Notes: generated from the sequence alone by a model not told the origin. DNA of 64,000 nucleotides from Anthracocystis setariae (GCA_928724745.1 CAKMXJ010000008.1:372001-436000); one strand, 5' to 3'; positions 28,176 to 38,411 are shown, counted from the first letter of the stretch. Program-made: numbers and translations.

Positions 28176-30098
28176 ATGAGCGCACTCGCCTCGTCGAGTC
28201 GATACATCCTCTCCCCCAATGCCACACCTTCCTACTTGGCTGGCCCCAGCCGCGCTTCAGCAACACCTGTCAACGCCCACTCTTCCTCAGCAGCTCAAGA
28301 CCAAGATCAAAAACAAGACCAAGACCAAGAAGAGCATGTCACTTTTGCAAGCGCTGAGCTCAAGGCACTCTCCAAGATCCGTTCCCATCCTAAATGCGAC
28401 GAATTCGTGCGTCCCGCCGACATTGGTCAGGCGCTTCAACTTCGTCTCAAACACTCGCCGCCCAGCTATCATCCCGAGTATGAAGCACGTCGGCTGCTCG
28501 ACTTTTTCCTCACCTACGTCCAGATGTGGGAGCTCGGAGCTCAGGGTCTCGCCGTCAAGAACGCCTCGGCCACAGGCATCCACGACGTCATCCCTCCCTG
28601 GGACTTTGCCTGGACCGACCAGTACCTTCTCGACCCTTCCGTGCCGTCCATCGACCAAATCCCACAAAGACCTTTAATCAACGGCTTCAAACTGACCGAC
28701 GAGCTGTGTGTCAACTACGGCTGCGATTGCCAAGATGACAAGTGCGATCCCAAAACATGCGCTTGCTTGCGACGCGCTGCTGACTGCTATCCCTTCGAGG
28801 AAAGCCATTACCAGCGTATGTTTGCCAAGCCCAACCAAAATCACGCCAACACGCACGCCATACCTCAACCAGCCGTCGATTTCGTCTACGACCAAGAAGG
28901 TCGCTTGCATCCCGACATCCCCGAGGCGACGCCCATCTTCGAATGCAACAAGCTCTGCTCTTGTTCCGACAAGTGTCGCAATCGTGTGGTGCAGAAGGGC
29001 AAACAGGCTTCCCTTTCCTTCTACAAGACCGAGCTCAAAGGTTGGGGCATCAAGGCCAACCACTTTATCCCGCGCGGCACGTTTGTTGGTGCATACGGTG
29101 GCGAGTTGCTCGGCGAAGTCGAGGCGGAAAGAAGGGCTCAGTGGTACGACCGAAAGTTGGGCACCACCTACTTGCAGTCGATCGACAGTCACATTCTCAA
29201 GGTGCACCTCACCAAGCAGATCCTCGAGGAGGAAGCAGCCAAAAACGGCACGCTGGCTCAGTACAGAGGTAGTGAGGAAGCCCAAAGGAGTATGGTCAGG
29301 CTGATTTCCAAAACCGCGGACGAGTTGGAGCTGTACGACGAGTACTATCGGTGGGTCGAAGCTGAGGATGGTGATGCTGAGGGCGAGTTGTGGACGGCTG
29401 AGAACAAAAAGAGGTCGGGTGAGTGGTTGAGTCTCCAAGACGAAACTCGTATCTTTTCGCAAGCCAAAACCGAAGCTGGCGCCAGAGCTTACCAAGTTGC
29501 CAAGCAGAGGAGGGACAAGGAGTTGAAAACTCCCGGTTCGGCGTTTTTCCAAGTTCAAGATCGCGCTGCGATCGATCCTCAGACGGATTTTGACGATCCC
29601 GTGTGGAACTTTGTCACGCTTCCTGGCGAGCTGCGAGACCGCATTCGAACGCTCGCCATGATTCGATCGGATTTGGAAGACGAACACTTTCTCACCATCG
29701 ATGCTGCTCTGCTGGGCAACCACACTCGGTTCTTTAACCATTCTTGCGATCCTAACATCTACCACGTCCCCGTTTACACCGACAACGCCTCGCTCCTTCG
29801 TCCACTGCTAGCCTTTTTCACCTTTAGAGACATCCTTCAGGATGAGGAACTGTGCTTCAGCTACGCTGGCGACATGACCGGCGCAACCATCGATACAGCA
29901 AGACCAACCACCATCCACCCACCCACCACCAAACCCGGCCCTGACACCGTAGCCGCCATCAAAGCCCCAGCAGCAACCTCCTCCACCACCACCACCACCG
30001 AAGAACCGCCAAAGACAAAAAAAAATTCCAACAACTCAAGACTCGCCATCGTCTGCGCCTGCGGTTCGCCAAACTGTACAGGCAGAGTCTTTTCCTAA
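28176..30098 (+). CDS. SET-domain histone methyltransferase, SUV39/Clr4 type
   Basis: 640 aa from ATG 28176 (preceded by CCATC; an in-frame ATG at 28026 would add 50 residues). Pre-SET zinc cluster from ~179: CDCQDDKCDPKTCACL ... CYPF ... CNKLCSCSDKCRN, the nine-Cys triangular Zn3 arrangement of H3K9 methyltransferases. SET core: GWGIKANHFIPRGTFVGAYGGEL (~289), RFFNHSCDPNIY (~517), ELCFSYAG. Post-SET CACGSPNCTGRVF (~628) completes the fourth zinc site. Expected role: methylation of histone H3 lysine 9 and heterochromatin formation in the nucleus. Odd points: about 165 residues of charged sequence are inserted between YLQSIDSH and the NHSC block, where the family normally has about 20, and no chromodomain is visible at the N-terminus. 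A poly-Thr/Pro insert precedes the post-SET Cys. Confidence 0.88.
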   Translation: MSALASSSRYILSPNATPSYLAGPSRASATPVNAHSSSAAQDQDQKQDQDQEEHVTFASAELKALSKIRSHPKCDEFVRPADIGQALQLRLKHSPPSYHPEYEARRLLDFFLTYVQMWELGAQGLAVKNASATGIHDVIPPWDFAWTDQYLLDPSVPSIDQIPQRPLINGFKLTDELCVNYGCDCQDDKCDPKTCACLRRAADCYPFEESHYQRMFAKPNQNHANTHAIPQPAVDFVYDQEGRLHPDIPEATPIFECNKLCSCSDKCRNRVVQKGKQASLSFYKTELKGWGIKANHFIPRGTFVGAYGGELLGEVEAERRAQWYDRKLGTTYLQSIDSHILKVHLTKQILEEEAAKNGTLAQYRGSEEAQRSMVRLISKTADELELYDEYYRWVEAEDGDAEGELWTAENKKRSGEWLSLQDETRIFSQAKTEAGARAYQVAKQRRDKELKTPGSAFFQVQDRAAIDPQTDFDDPVWNFVTLPGELRDRIRTLAMIRSDLEDEHFLTIDAALLGNHTRFFNHSCDPNIYHVPVYTDNASLLRPLLAFFTFRDILQDEELCFSYAGDMTGATIDTARPTTIHPPTTKPGPDTVAAIKAPAATSSTTTTTEEPPKTKKNSNNSRLAIVCACGSPNCTGRVFS

Positions 30099-30110
30099 AA
30101 TACTGTAATA

Positions 30111-31733
30111 CACCTTTTTTGATTCAATTTCGGTATGCCGGCGAACGGAATTCGGAACAAGCGAGCTTGTTCGGACTGCTTGTTCGGTATTGTCCAAGTG
30201 TTTCGGTGTAGCGTGTGAGACAAAATCGCAAAAGCCGAGGATCGAGTTCGGAATCCGAACGGTGTCTGAGTGAGTTGTCCTTACCGTAGCTTCTTGAGAT
30301 CAGCTTCCAAGACACCGTTCTCCTCGCCATTGCTGCTAACCACTACCACCATACCACGTTCTTGTTCTGTACTGTATCATAGCTTCACATTGCAATGGTA
30401 CGACATAACAGAACTGTAAGCAACAAGTTCCGGACAAAGATCGTCGAAGCTCTCAGTCGAGGAGAGAGCTTCTCCAGCGTCACCAAGCGGTTTGAGTTTC
30501 CTTACTCCACAGTATGGTCGATCTGGGAGAAGTTTGAGACCGGTGGAGGCATCGAAGCTACTCCTCGAGGAGGAGCTCGACGAGAACGACGTCTGCAGGA
30601 AGAGCATATCGAACATCTCATTGCCTTCCTGCATCGGCAACCAGGAGCGACGCTTGAGGAGATGCAGGAGCAGCTCCTCCAGCACTTTCCAGCGCTTGGA
30701 TCGGTCTCTCTCTCAACGATCGGTAAAGCTATTGAAGATCGCGCTCACATGACGCTCAAGCGGATGAGTGTGGAGCACGCTAGGCACAACAGCACAACGA
30801 CAAAGCAAGCTCGACAACGTTATGCACGACAGTTCCATCTCGAAGGACGCTCATATTCAGACTGTATCTTCTTCGACAAAGCTGGCTTCAATCTACACAT
30901 GACAAGATCTCAAGGTTGAGCTCCAAGAGGACAGCGAGCTTGACAGCATGACCGACCAGCACAGCGTGGAACAAATGTATCGTTACTGGTCGCTGTTAAT
31001 CGTAATGGCATTGTTTCTCGTCGCTGTACACTTGGTGCCTGGAATGCTTCGAAGCTCCTTGAGTTCTTCGAGGAGGAGATCTTCCCAAAGCTTGACCAGC
31101 CAACTATCTTCGTTATGGATAATGTCAAGTTCCACCATAACCGAGAGTTTGTCGATGCCTGTACAGCTCGAGGCCATCAAATCGATTTCCTGCCACCATA
31201 CTCGCCGTGGCTGAACATCGCCGAGAACGTCTTCTCAAAGGTCAAGCCTGTTGTAACACGTCAAGAGCTCAGGACACACAACGGCATTGTAAACGTTATT
31301 CATTCCGTTCTCGACACTGTCTCGCCAGCTGACTGCATTGGTTGGATCCACGAAGCAACACGCTGGCTCGCTGTAGCTGAAGCTGGCCATCCTCTTGGTC
31401 AAGACCACGACGCTGCTACCGCCATACAACGTTTCGGTCTTTGATGTCTCTGTATTCTAGCGCTCATCGTCACACGTAATCGTAGCTGTCTTGTCAACAT
31501 CATTTGATTGCAAAACCATCATCTTAAAGTACAGTATGAACGCTATCAAAGGAACTACTTGGTTACCGAACATGCTTGTTATACCGAATTTGAAAAGAAG
31601 TGTTACCGAACTTGATGTGTATTATACCGAATAGCTTACATGATACCGAACAACTATACCAAAAAGCAGTGTAGCTACCGAACTTGTAAGCGAAGTTGAC
31701 AGCCCGGGTTCCGAACTTGATCGAGAAAAGGTG
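30111..31733 (+). mobile_element. IS630/Tc1-type DNA transposon, full-length copy with damaged transposase
   Basis: 1,623 bp bounded by CACCTTTT...AAAAGGTG imperfect inverted ends (about 25 bp, CACCTTTTNTCGATCAAGTTCGG) with flanking TA at 30109-30110 and 31734-31735. Subterminal zones are full of TACCGAA/TTCGGTA repeats. Sits between the convergent SET gene (stop 12 bp away) and the Sec7-like gene (stop 79 bp away). Confidence 0.88.
30395..31444 (+). pseudogene. IS630/Tc1-type transposase with two in-frame TGA codons
   Basis: A 350-codon frame from ATG 30395 to TGA 31442-31444. N-terminal helix-turn-helix region (NKFRTKIVEALSRGESFSSVTKRFEFPYSTVWSIW). Catalytic motifs: CIFFDKAGFN (first Asp), FVMDNVKFHHN (second Asp), PPYSPWLNIAENVFSKVK (Glu), with 34 residues between the last two. 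TGA codons at 30917-30919 and 30941-30943 interrupt it between the first and second Asp. Both lie in TTGA contexts where a C-to-T change at a CpG (CGA to TGA) would explain them. Reading frame is otherwise preserved, so inactivation looks recent. Confidence 0.88.
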
Positions 31734-31812
31734 TAAAATAATAATTCACTCCCCCGCTTGAGTGCCAAAAAAAATGTGAATTCACAATAATAATGCGCCC
31801 GCCCATGGAACT

Positions 31813-34800
31813 TTAGATCTGATTGGTCTGGTGATACGCAATCACGTCGGCGAGCAGCGAGTTGAGCCTCACCACCGTCACCACCTGATGTCCATGCACC
31901 ACCTTGTTATCCGAACGCAGCACCGCGGCCGAATGCTGCTGCTGCGACAATGACAACGATGACGAGGCCGATCGCGCCGAATGGCTACGCGCCACCATCC
32001 CCGAGTGATGATGGTGCGAATTGGCGACTTGCGGCGGCGGCGGCGGCGTCAGCAGAGAGGTCCAAGTTGGATAAGCCAACGACGTCGAAGCCGACTGCTT
32101 GGTATGCGTCAATAATGGTGCAGATGGACGCCGACATGATGATGATGGAGCTGCTTCTTCCGAGAGTGGATTGAGCGTTGGGTTGACGATGAGCAGGTCA
32201 CGTTCATGACGACCTACGCCCGTGTTTGCATAGTAGTGTCTTGAAGTGGAAGTATTCCTATCCAACAACGACGTTGAGACAGGTTGATGAGCTGTTCCAT
32301 CGCCGTTAACCACCCTCCCCAACCCAGACGCACTCGACCCCGAAACGTTCCCGCTCTCCAACTCGCCCGCCTGCTCCACCCTATCCCCACCATCCGCCCT
32401 AGTCCCCAACACCGTAACCGATCTACTCAACCCAACCACACCCGCCACCTCAACCTCATCCGGCGCCACCAACGTCTCCCTCAACACCTGCAACGCCACA
32501 GCATCCAAACCCCTCATCATCTCTCCCCCCCTCTTAGCCTTCACCTTGATCCTCTCCTCCACCCCCTCCCGAATCCACCTCGCCCACTTCTCCACCCTCT
32601 CCCCATCCTCAAACGAAAACATAAACCTCTTACTCCCCCGCACCCGAACCCCACTCTCCGCCACCCAAGTCAACGTAAACGAATGCTTCATAAACGCCCT
32701 CTCCACCGTAACATTGAAACTCCTCGGCAACGCCGAATCCTCGCTAGCCTCGCTCGCATCCACCTCAGTACCCGCATAGAACCGCGCATTTCGTCCGGCG
32801 CGCACAAACACCACCTGCTGCGCCCCGAGCCTCTTGGAACTCATCGTAAAACTCGCCTGGTTGGACGAGCCAAACGTCAAGATCGACGGCTCAAACCTCA
32901 TATCCTGCGCATACAGCCGGATCGCCAAATCCGGATCAGGCGCCGGGATCACCAACGTCACCGGCTCGGCCGATTGCGCATACGTCAACCGCGTCGGCAA
33001 CCTTCCACCTTTCACCCGAATCGTAAAGCGCGGCTCGTATCGATCGAGCGCTTGCACCAGCGGCTCCGACTTGATCGACAAATAGATGCGACTCAGCGTC
33101 CGATCCGACAGAACCTGGTGCGCATCATGCTGACGCAAGACACTGACGAACTCCGCCTTGGACAGCTCCCTACAAGGCGAAGAGAAGAGCCCCGGCGTCA
33201 CCACGGTGACCGGTCGAGGGAAGTTGGGCGACGTGATCGACGACGCCCCCGCCTGCGATCCGGTATGCAGCGCATCATTCAACGCCATGATCGCAAACAC
33301 CAAATCGCCCGCCAGCTGCGCTGTAAAGTCGGCCATCATCATCTTGGCATTGTGCTGCGTCCAGCACGTGGCAAAGTGCACCAGCAGAGCCTCAAACGCG
33401 TCGGCGTCCGTGGGGAAGCGCAGATCCAACAGCAAGCTCCGCAGCGCCGACTCGATCGACACTCCAGCATGCGCGTGCTGCGCAACATACGCTCGCAGAA
33501 CATCGCGCTTCGACGGCTGAGTCAGATACTGCGTCAGATCATCCCTGTCCAGCTCCGGAGTCTGGTAGAGCAGCTGCGCGATCGAAGTAGCATTTGCATC
33601 GAGGCCCGTCTTGGCAACCAGCGCACGCACCGCCGCATCGGGGTCTCTGCCAAAGTGCGAGACGAACCCCCACAGAACCGGATTCTGCGTCCGCGTCTTG
33701 GCCGAAGCGGTACGCGTATTCGTGGTGACGCTCACCTTGAGTCGATGCAGCTCGACGATATTCTTGACCGCAAACTTCCAACTGAGCGAAGGCAACACCG
33801 TCGCTTGCTTCATCTTGACCATTTGAGCCGCATCGGCTCCCGGCGCAGCGACCGGCTTGGCGATCACGAGGATGTCGCTAAACAGGAAAAGGTAGCGATC
33901 CTTGATGGTGGTCGACGAGATCACTTGGAACACCGGGTCGGTGGCGAGCAGCTTTCGAGGCGGATCCGCCATGTCTTCCTTGGTAGTTCCGGGAATCATC
34001 TGCGACGGAGAAGCGCTCGAAAGCATTCGACTGTATCGATGCACCATGGCGGCCGTACTGGGCGCCAAGCAGCTCGTTGCGAGCAAGTGGTGATCCGAAC
34101 TCGACGAATGCTCCGCATCGGCCGTACCGTCCTGCAGGTCGGTTCGGATGCGAGCGCTGACTACCGATGAAATCGATGCGTTTCGCTGCAAGTCGGCTCC
34201 TTTTCCATGCTCGTCGAACAATCGATGCTCGAACGTAACATCGCTCGCCTTGTCCGATGGTTGGTCACCCTTCACGATGGGCTGTGCAGGCATCGGTGCG
34301 GGTCCAGGCGTGCTTGCCGTCAAGATAGGTGCCGAAATCAATGTGGCATCCGTACCCATCTTGGGCGAATCCTCCTTCTTGCCCTTGCGCGCCCAGAAGG
34401 AGCCGCTCCCCTCTTTCGCCGACGAGTTGGTTCGGCGTAGACTGGAAGCTTTGCGTCGGAGCGAAGAGAAAAGGCCGATCTGCTTGCCATTGGTCTCCTG
34501 GTCGCCACTGCTTCGTGCGGACATCGGCTTCGAGTCGGACAGACCTCGCTGTGCAGCATCATCTTGATCGACGGAACCAGGCACTGGGGTTGCTCCAGCG
34601 ACCGTCATCGGGGTAAAGCTTTGCTGATTCTGCAACGGACTGGCTTTGGTAAGAGCAGGGAAGGGATGCAGCTTCTCGTTCGCAGCCAACGCCGAGAGAT
34701 CGACCGAAGAACTTTGAGAGTGGCCATACGACGACCTCGACATGTGCTCAACGAATCGACTCCCCGTCTGTGCATGCGTACTGGTGTACGCTTTGGCGTT

Positions 34801-37800
34801 GAAACTGGTGGCGACTGTCTCGGCAGTATCTCGTGTCAAAGATGCCGACCTTTGGTGCTCCGAGGATGTCGAGTTGGCCTCCTTGACCGTGTTGTTGCGT
34901 GCCAGTATGCCAAGCTTGTCTGCAATGCGATCGACCTCTTGCAAGTAATCGTCATCCACCGAACCATCCGCGTCGCTGATCTCATTGATTGAGAGGTTGC
35001 TCTGATTGTTTGAAAGTGCGGATCGGTTCCGAGTCTGACCGGGAACTTTCAAGCCATGCTTCTCGTTACCACCGTTGGGCGAATCGGATTGCGCATCTAG
35101 ATCCATGTCAGCGCCGTACTTTGCGACGAAACTCGAACCGAGCAAGGCTTGTACACGTTCAGAGGGCTGGAGGCGTGAGCTCTGTGCCGACAAGAGCTCG
35201 AATTCTGGGTCTGCAGGCGCACCTCTAGGCTGTCCGTTCTCCAATTTCGACTGCCTGAACGTTTCGTCCTCCGGAATCTCCTCAAGCGGCGAGCCAATTG
35301 CCAGTGCGGCATCTTCCGACGAATGAAGACGAGCTTCGGCCTCAGAGTGACTCTCAGGAGACCTTAGACTCGCCGGCGCAGTACCGCTGCTGCCTACTGA
35401 CGAGGGCCAGTCGCCTCGTAACTTGCGGGACGGACCCTTCATGACGGGGCTAAGACCAGGCGCCGGCGAGTCTGTTTGAATGGCTTGCGCTGTTGACATG
35501 AGCGAGTTGGAAAGACGGAGGGGCAAATTGAAGTCACTGGGACTCGAGCCCATCCACGGCGTTCTGACAAACTCGGTTTCGGTGCTTGGAGATGGATCAT
35601 AAGGCACAGCGGCGCTGCCTCGATGGATGGAACGTTGAGGCGGCGTGGTGGGATTCTCTGCGTCCTGCCACGAATGAGCAGTTTTGGCAGGGGTGCCCGG
35701 TGTAAGGCCAAGACCCTGAAGCGACGCGACATCTTGATCCGTCTCGAGGCTGTGTGAAGGAACAGATCGTCTTTGAGCTTCATTTTGGACCTTTCCAACC
35801 TGACCGGAAACGTGGCTAGGTGAATTATCAAGCGCCTCATCGTCCTCGTCGTCCTCGAGCTCAAAGGCGCCGGCTGCTGGCGAGTAGAGCTTGTAGTATT
35901 CGTCGTCCTCCAGTGCCTCCTCATCCGAGCCGGACCCGGGACTGGAAAGCATGTCTTGTGCAGTAGGTTCAGTAGAGAGCCGAGCCAAAGACTGTCTTGC
36001 ATTTGCGGCACGCTTGCCCGGACTGGCGTCGGCGTGGGGCATGCGTGTTGCAGACACCTCTGCGATATCTTGCTCGTGTGCATGATGTTGTCTTGGATCT
36101 TCAAGCACCGGCTCGGAAGAGGCAGGGTCCAAGCCAAGGCCCACCAAGCCAGCGCGACGACGTTGGCTGCGTGCATCGTCGAAATCGAGGTTGAGACCAT
36201 CGCTGTCAGATGCGTTGGCGTCGTGAGACGCAGATGCATGCAGAGTGGCTTCTGCACCTTGGCTGTTGCTCGGAGCAGCGTCCGCGGCAGATTCGCTTGC
36301 GGCTCTCGTGACGCGCGCGCGGCTGGTCACGCCATCAGAGGAGGTGTCATGAAGAGGGGACGACAGATCGAAAGCAAAGCTGTCCTCGTTGCTGAGCACG
36401 GCCATGGCGCTCTCGAGATTTCGTTGGTGATTGTGGAGAGCAGTAGCGTTCGTGCCAGTGCTGGGAGCGTAGTGGGAAGACAAGGAAGCAGCTGAAGATG
36501 AGGCTTGGAGTCGAGGCGAATACTCGGCGCTGCGCTGATCTTCATCTTGGTTTTCAGCAGCATTTACCTCGATGGCGGCTGCGCTGGCCGGACTGAGCGC
36601 CTGACGAAAGAGTGGTGCGGTTGCAGGCGCGAGAAACTCCAAGTGCGAGAGTTGTGGAGGGTTGGGTGACGATGGCGGTCTGATGATGACGCCCACAGGG
36701 CTGACGGTCTCGTCCACGGCGGGAGAGTTGGTGATGAAGTGAGGCAGTCTGGGGTGATGTATCGGCTCGGGCATTGCTTGTTCTGAATCCGGTGGCGGCT
36801 GGGGAGTTGGAGTTGCATTTCGGCCTCTGGTGCTGAGCTTGCGGATCATTTGGGTCCTTGCAATCTGACGCTGCGACAGCTGCCGTTCCAGAGGCGGTGC
36901 GGCGATTTCGACGATGGTAGCTAGCGGAGACGTGAGCTCTTGAGAAATCGTGCTCGTTGCCGCCGAGGTTTGCGGGCTGGACGGTGTGGCGAGCTTAAGC
37001 ATGCTCTGTCGCTCGACTCGGCGTTGATGGATGCGTGAGATGCGTTTGGCCGCGGGACCTGGCACGGCGATGAAAACGCCCTGGACGAATTCGGCCTTGT
37101 TGTGTGCCTCGGCCATAGCGGTGAGACCGTTGATGGTTCGACTTCTACGCAGGGAGGGACGGTTCTTGATGGATTGTCGCCTGAGCCGTGTCTCATGAGC
37201 AGACTCGTCATCGGAAGCCATGTCGATGGGATTATCATCTGGACGGGACATGCGCGTTGGCGATGGGGTAGCAGCGCCCCTTCCGATCAGAGTGCCGTCA
37301 GGCGTGTGGTCGTAAAACACGTCGGTTCCGCTGTTGCCAAGTAGCTTCTCTAAAGCGTAAGCTCGAGCGGCCTGACTAGCAGCACTGGTGCTGGAACTCT
37401 GCCGATTGGCCGCGGTTTCGCGCTCGAGTAGGATGCGTGCGCGCAACTGCTCGAGGGAAGGTAAAGGAGACTTGTTGAATGGCCTGGGATGAGCTTTCTC
37501 CGGGAACATGGGCAAGCGCGAGCGTGTCGAGTTGGTGTCGAGCGCCGCGTTCGAGGATGGCGCCGTCAAGATAGGATTCGGAATGGGTGCAAGGGATGCA
37601 GAAGCCATGCTCGCATCGGTGGAGTTTTGCATCGAGCCAAGGTTGCGATTTGAACGCGATGTGACAAGATGTGATGCGCCATTGCTGTGGTTGATGGCGT
37701 TGCTGCCAGAGACAGTCGGTGGGATTGAGTGGTTTGCTGGAGCGCAAGACTCGAGGGGTGGCGAGGTGTTGCTGAATTGGTGGGCAGGATGTGAAGCGTA

Positions 37801-37998
37801 GGTGTGTTTTTTGGCAGCCAACGTGGGTGGGTGAGGCTGCTGCGCTTCGGACAAGGGAGCGTTTGGAGGAGGGGCATCGCCCTTTGCTTTGATTTCTCTG
37901 TGAGAGGCTGCGCGCTTGAGCATGGCGATGGCATTGGTGCGGGCGATCGAGCCTTGCCTGGTCAGAGCCGAAGGAGCATCTGGCTGTACTACGGTCAT
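31813..37998 (-). CDS. Large PH and Sec7-like domain protein (putative Arf GEF-related)
   Basis: 2061 aa from ATG 37998; the frame extends further upstream without another ATG, so an upstream exon is possible. The first ~1300 residues are disordered, Ser/Ala/Pro-rich. A PH-like segment begins near 1364 (KDRYLFLFSDILVIAKP). A Sec7-like domain follows (~1442-1646): LYQTPELDRDDLTQYL, VLRAYVAQH, SIESALRSLLLDLRFP, VHFATCWTQHN, FAIMALNDALH, ELSKAEFVSVL, aligning with the Arf-exchange fold, where the consensus has IGEYLG and IMLNTDLH. A second PH-like block lies near 1740-1830 (FMFSFEDGERVEKWARWI). Yeast Syt1 is a comparable large Sec7/PH protein. Expected role: guanine-nucleotide exchange on Arf GTPases at Golgi or plasma membrane. 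The residue aligned with the catalytic glutamate finger is Gln here (near 1493), so activity is uncertain. Confidence 0.72.
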   Translation of the reverse strand: MTVVQPDAPSALTRQGSIARTNAIAMLKRAASHREIKAKGDAPPPNAPLSEAQQPHPPTLAAKKHTYASHPAHQFSNTSPPLESCAPANHSIPPTVSGSNAINHSNGASHLVTSRSNRNLGSMQNSTDASMASASLAPIPNPILTAPSSNAALDTNSTRSRLPMFPEKAHPRPFNKSPLPSLEQLRARILLERETAANRQSSSTSAASQAARAYALEKLLGNSGTDVFYDHTPDGTLIGRGAATPSPTRMSRPDDNPIDMASDDESAHETRLRRQSIKNRPSLRRSRTINGLTAMAEAHNKAEFVQGVFIAVPGPAAKRISRIHQRRVERQSMLKLATPSSPQTSAATSTISQELTSPLATIVEIAAPPLERQLSQRQIARTQMIRKLSTRGRNATPTPQPPPDSEQAMPEPIHHPRLPHFITNSPAVDETVSPVGVIIRPPSSPNPPQLSHLEFLAPATAPLFRQALSPASAAAIEVNAAENQDEDQRSAEYSPRLQASSSAASLSSHYAPSTGTNATALHNHQRNLESAMAVLSNEDSFAFDLSSPLHDTSSDGVTSRARVTRAASESAADAAPSNSQGAEATLHASASHDANASDSDGLNLDFDDARSQRRRAGLVGLGLDPASSEPVLEDPRQHHAHEQDIAEVSATRMPHADASPGKRAANARQSLARLSTEPTAQDMLSSPGSGSDEEALEDDEYYKLYSPAAGAFELEDDEDDEALDNSPSHVSGQVGKVQNEAQRRSVPSHSLETDQDVASLQGLGLTPGTPAKTAHSWQDAENPTTPPQRSIHRGSAAVPYDPSPSTETEFVRTPWMGSSPSDFNLPLRLSNSLMSTAQAIQTDSPAPGLSPVMKGPSRKLRGDWPSSVGSSGTAPASLRSPESHSEAEARLHSSEDAALAIGSPLEEIPEDETFRQSKLENGQPRGAPADPEFELLSAQSSRLQPSERVQALLGSSFVAKYGADMDLDAQSDSPNGGNEKHGLKVPGQTRNRSALSNNQSNLSINEISDADGSVDDDYLQEVDRIADKLGILARNNTVKEANSTSSEHQRSASLTRDTAETVATSFNAKAYTSTHAQTGSRFVEHMSRSSYGHSQSSSVDLSALAANEKLHPFPALTKASPLQNQQSFTPMTVAGATPVPGSVDQDDAAQRGLSDSKPMSARSSGDQETNGKQIGLFSSLRRKASSLRRTNSSAKEGSGSFWARKGKKEDSPKMGTDATLISAPILTASTPGPAPMPAQPIVKGDQPSDKASDVTFEHRLFDEHGKGADLQRNASISSVVSARIRTDLQDGTADAEHSSSSDHHLLATSCLAPSTAAMVHRYSRMLSSASPSQMIPGTTKEDMADPPRKLLATDPVFQVISSTTIKDRYLFLFSDILVIAKPVAAPGADAAQMVKMKQATVLPSLSWKFAVKNIVELHRLKVSVTTNTRTASAKTRTQNPVLWGFVSHFGRDPDAAVRALVAKTGLDANATSIAQLLYQTPELDRDDLTQYLTQPSKRDVLRAYVAQHAHAGVSIESALRSLLLDLRFPTDADAFEALLVHFATCWTQHNAKMMMADFTAQLAGDLVFAIMALNDALHTGSQAGASSITSPNFPRPVTVVTPGLFSSPCRELSKAEFVSVLRQHDAHQVLSDRTLSRIYLSIKSEPLVQALDRYEPRFTIRVKGGRLPTRLTYAQSAEPVTLVIPAPDPDLAIRLYAQDMRFEPSILTFGSSNQASFTMSSKRLGAQQVVFVRAGRNARFYAGTEVDASEASEDSALPRSFNVTVERAFMKHSFTLTWVAESGVRVRGSKRFMFSFEDGERVEKWARWIREGVEERIKVKAKRGGEMMRGLDAVALQVLRETLVAPDEVEVAGVVGLSRSVTVLGTRADGGDRVEQAGELESGNVSGSSASGLGRVVNGDGTAHQPVSTSLLDRNTSTSRHYYANTGVGRHERDLLIVNPTLNPLSEEAAPSSSCRRPSAPLLTHTKQSASTSLAYPTWTSLLTPPPPPQVANSHHHHSGMVARSHSARSASSSLSLSQQQHSAAVLRSDNKVVHGHQVVTVVRLNSLLADVIAYHQTNQI

Positions 37999-38127
37999 GT
38001 TTGATGGCGCGGCTGTTGTTGATGAGAAAAGTGAGGAAGAAGGTGTCTGTATCCTTGCGATAGCGGCGGCTTGGAAAAAGGTGGAGCCGAGGACGGTGCG
38101 CTCGCCGTTGCAACGTGGGTTGGACAC

Positions 38128-38411
38128 CTTGTGCGGATTCAGCCTAGGCGATCAAGAGCATGGTCTGCAAACGGGAGTCAGAGCTGAGGCGATTGCAGGA
38201 TCCATAGGGCTAGGCGAGGCTGAGGGCACGAGGGGAGAGTAAAGGTGCTGTATGTAAATGCTTCCTGGGGTATCGTGATGGTGGAGGTGCAAGACGACGA
38301 ACCGAGAGGGGGGTGGTATGGTGAGGCCGAACCAACGATAGGATGCGATGGACTGTGTGAGAAATAAACAAGAGCGTTGTTGTAGGCAGAGGTGTGTGTG
38401 CATTATGTTAC
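38128..38411. other. Upstream region of the Sec7-like gene
   Basis: Between the start region of the Sec7-like gene and the first repeat of the YR retrotransposon. Short shadow frames only. Confidence 0.4.

Noticed and set aside
28674..29765. 363-codon minus-strand frame opposite the SET gene
   Set aside because: Shadow frame; zinc and SET motifs are on the plus strand.
32284..34170. 628-codon plus-strand frame opposite the Sec7-like domain
   Set aside because: Arg/His-rich shadow of the real minus-strand gene.
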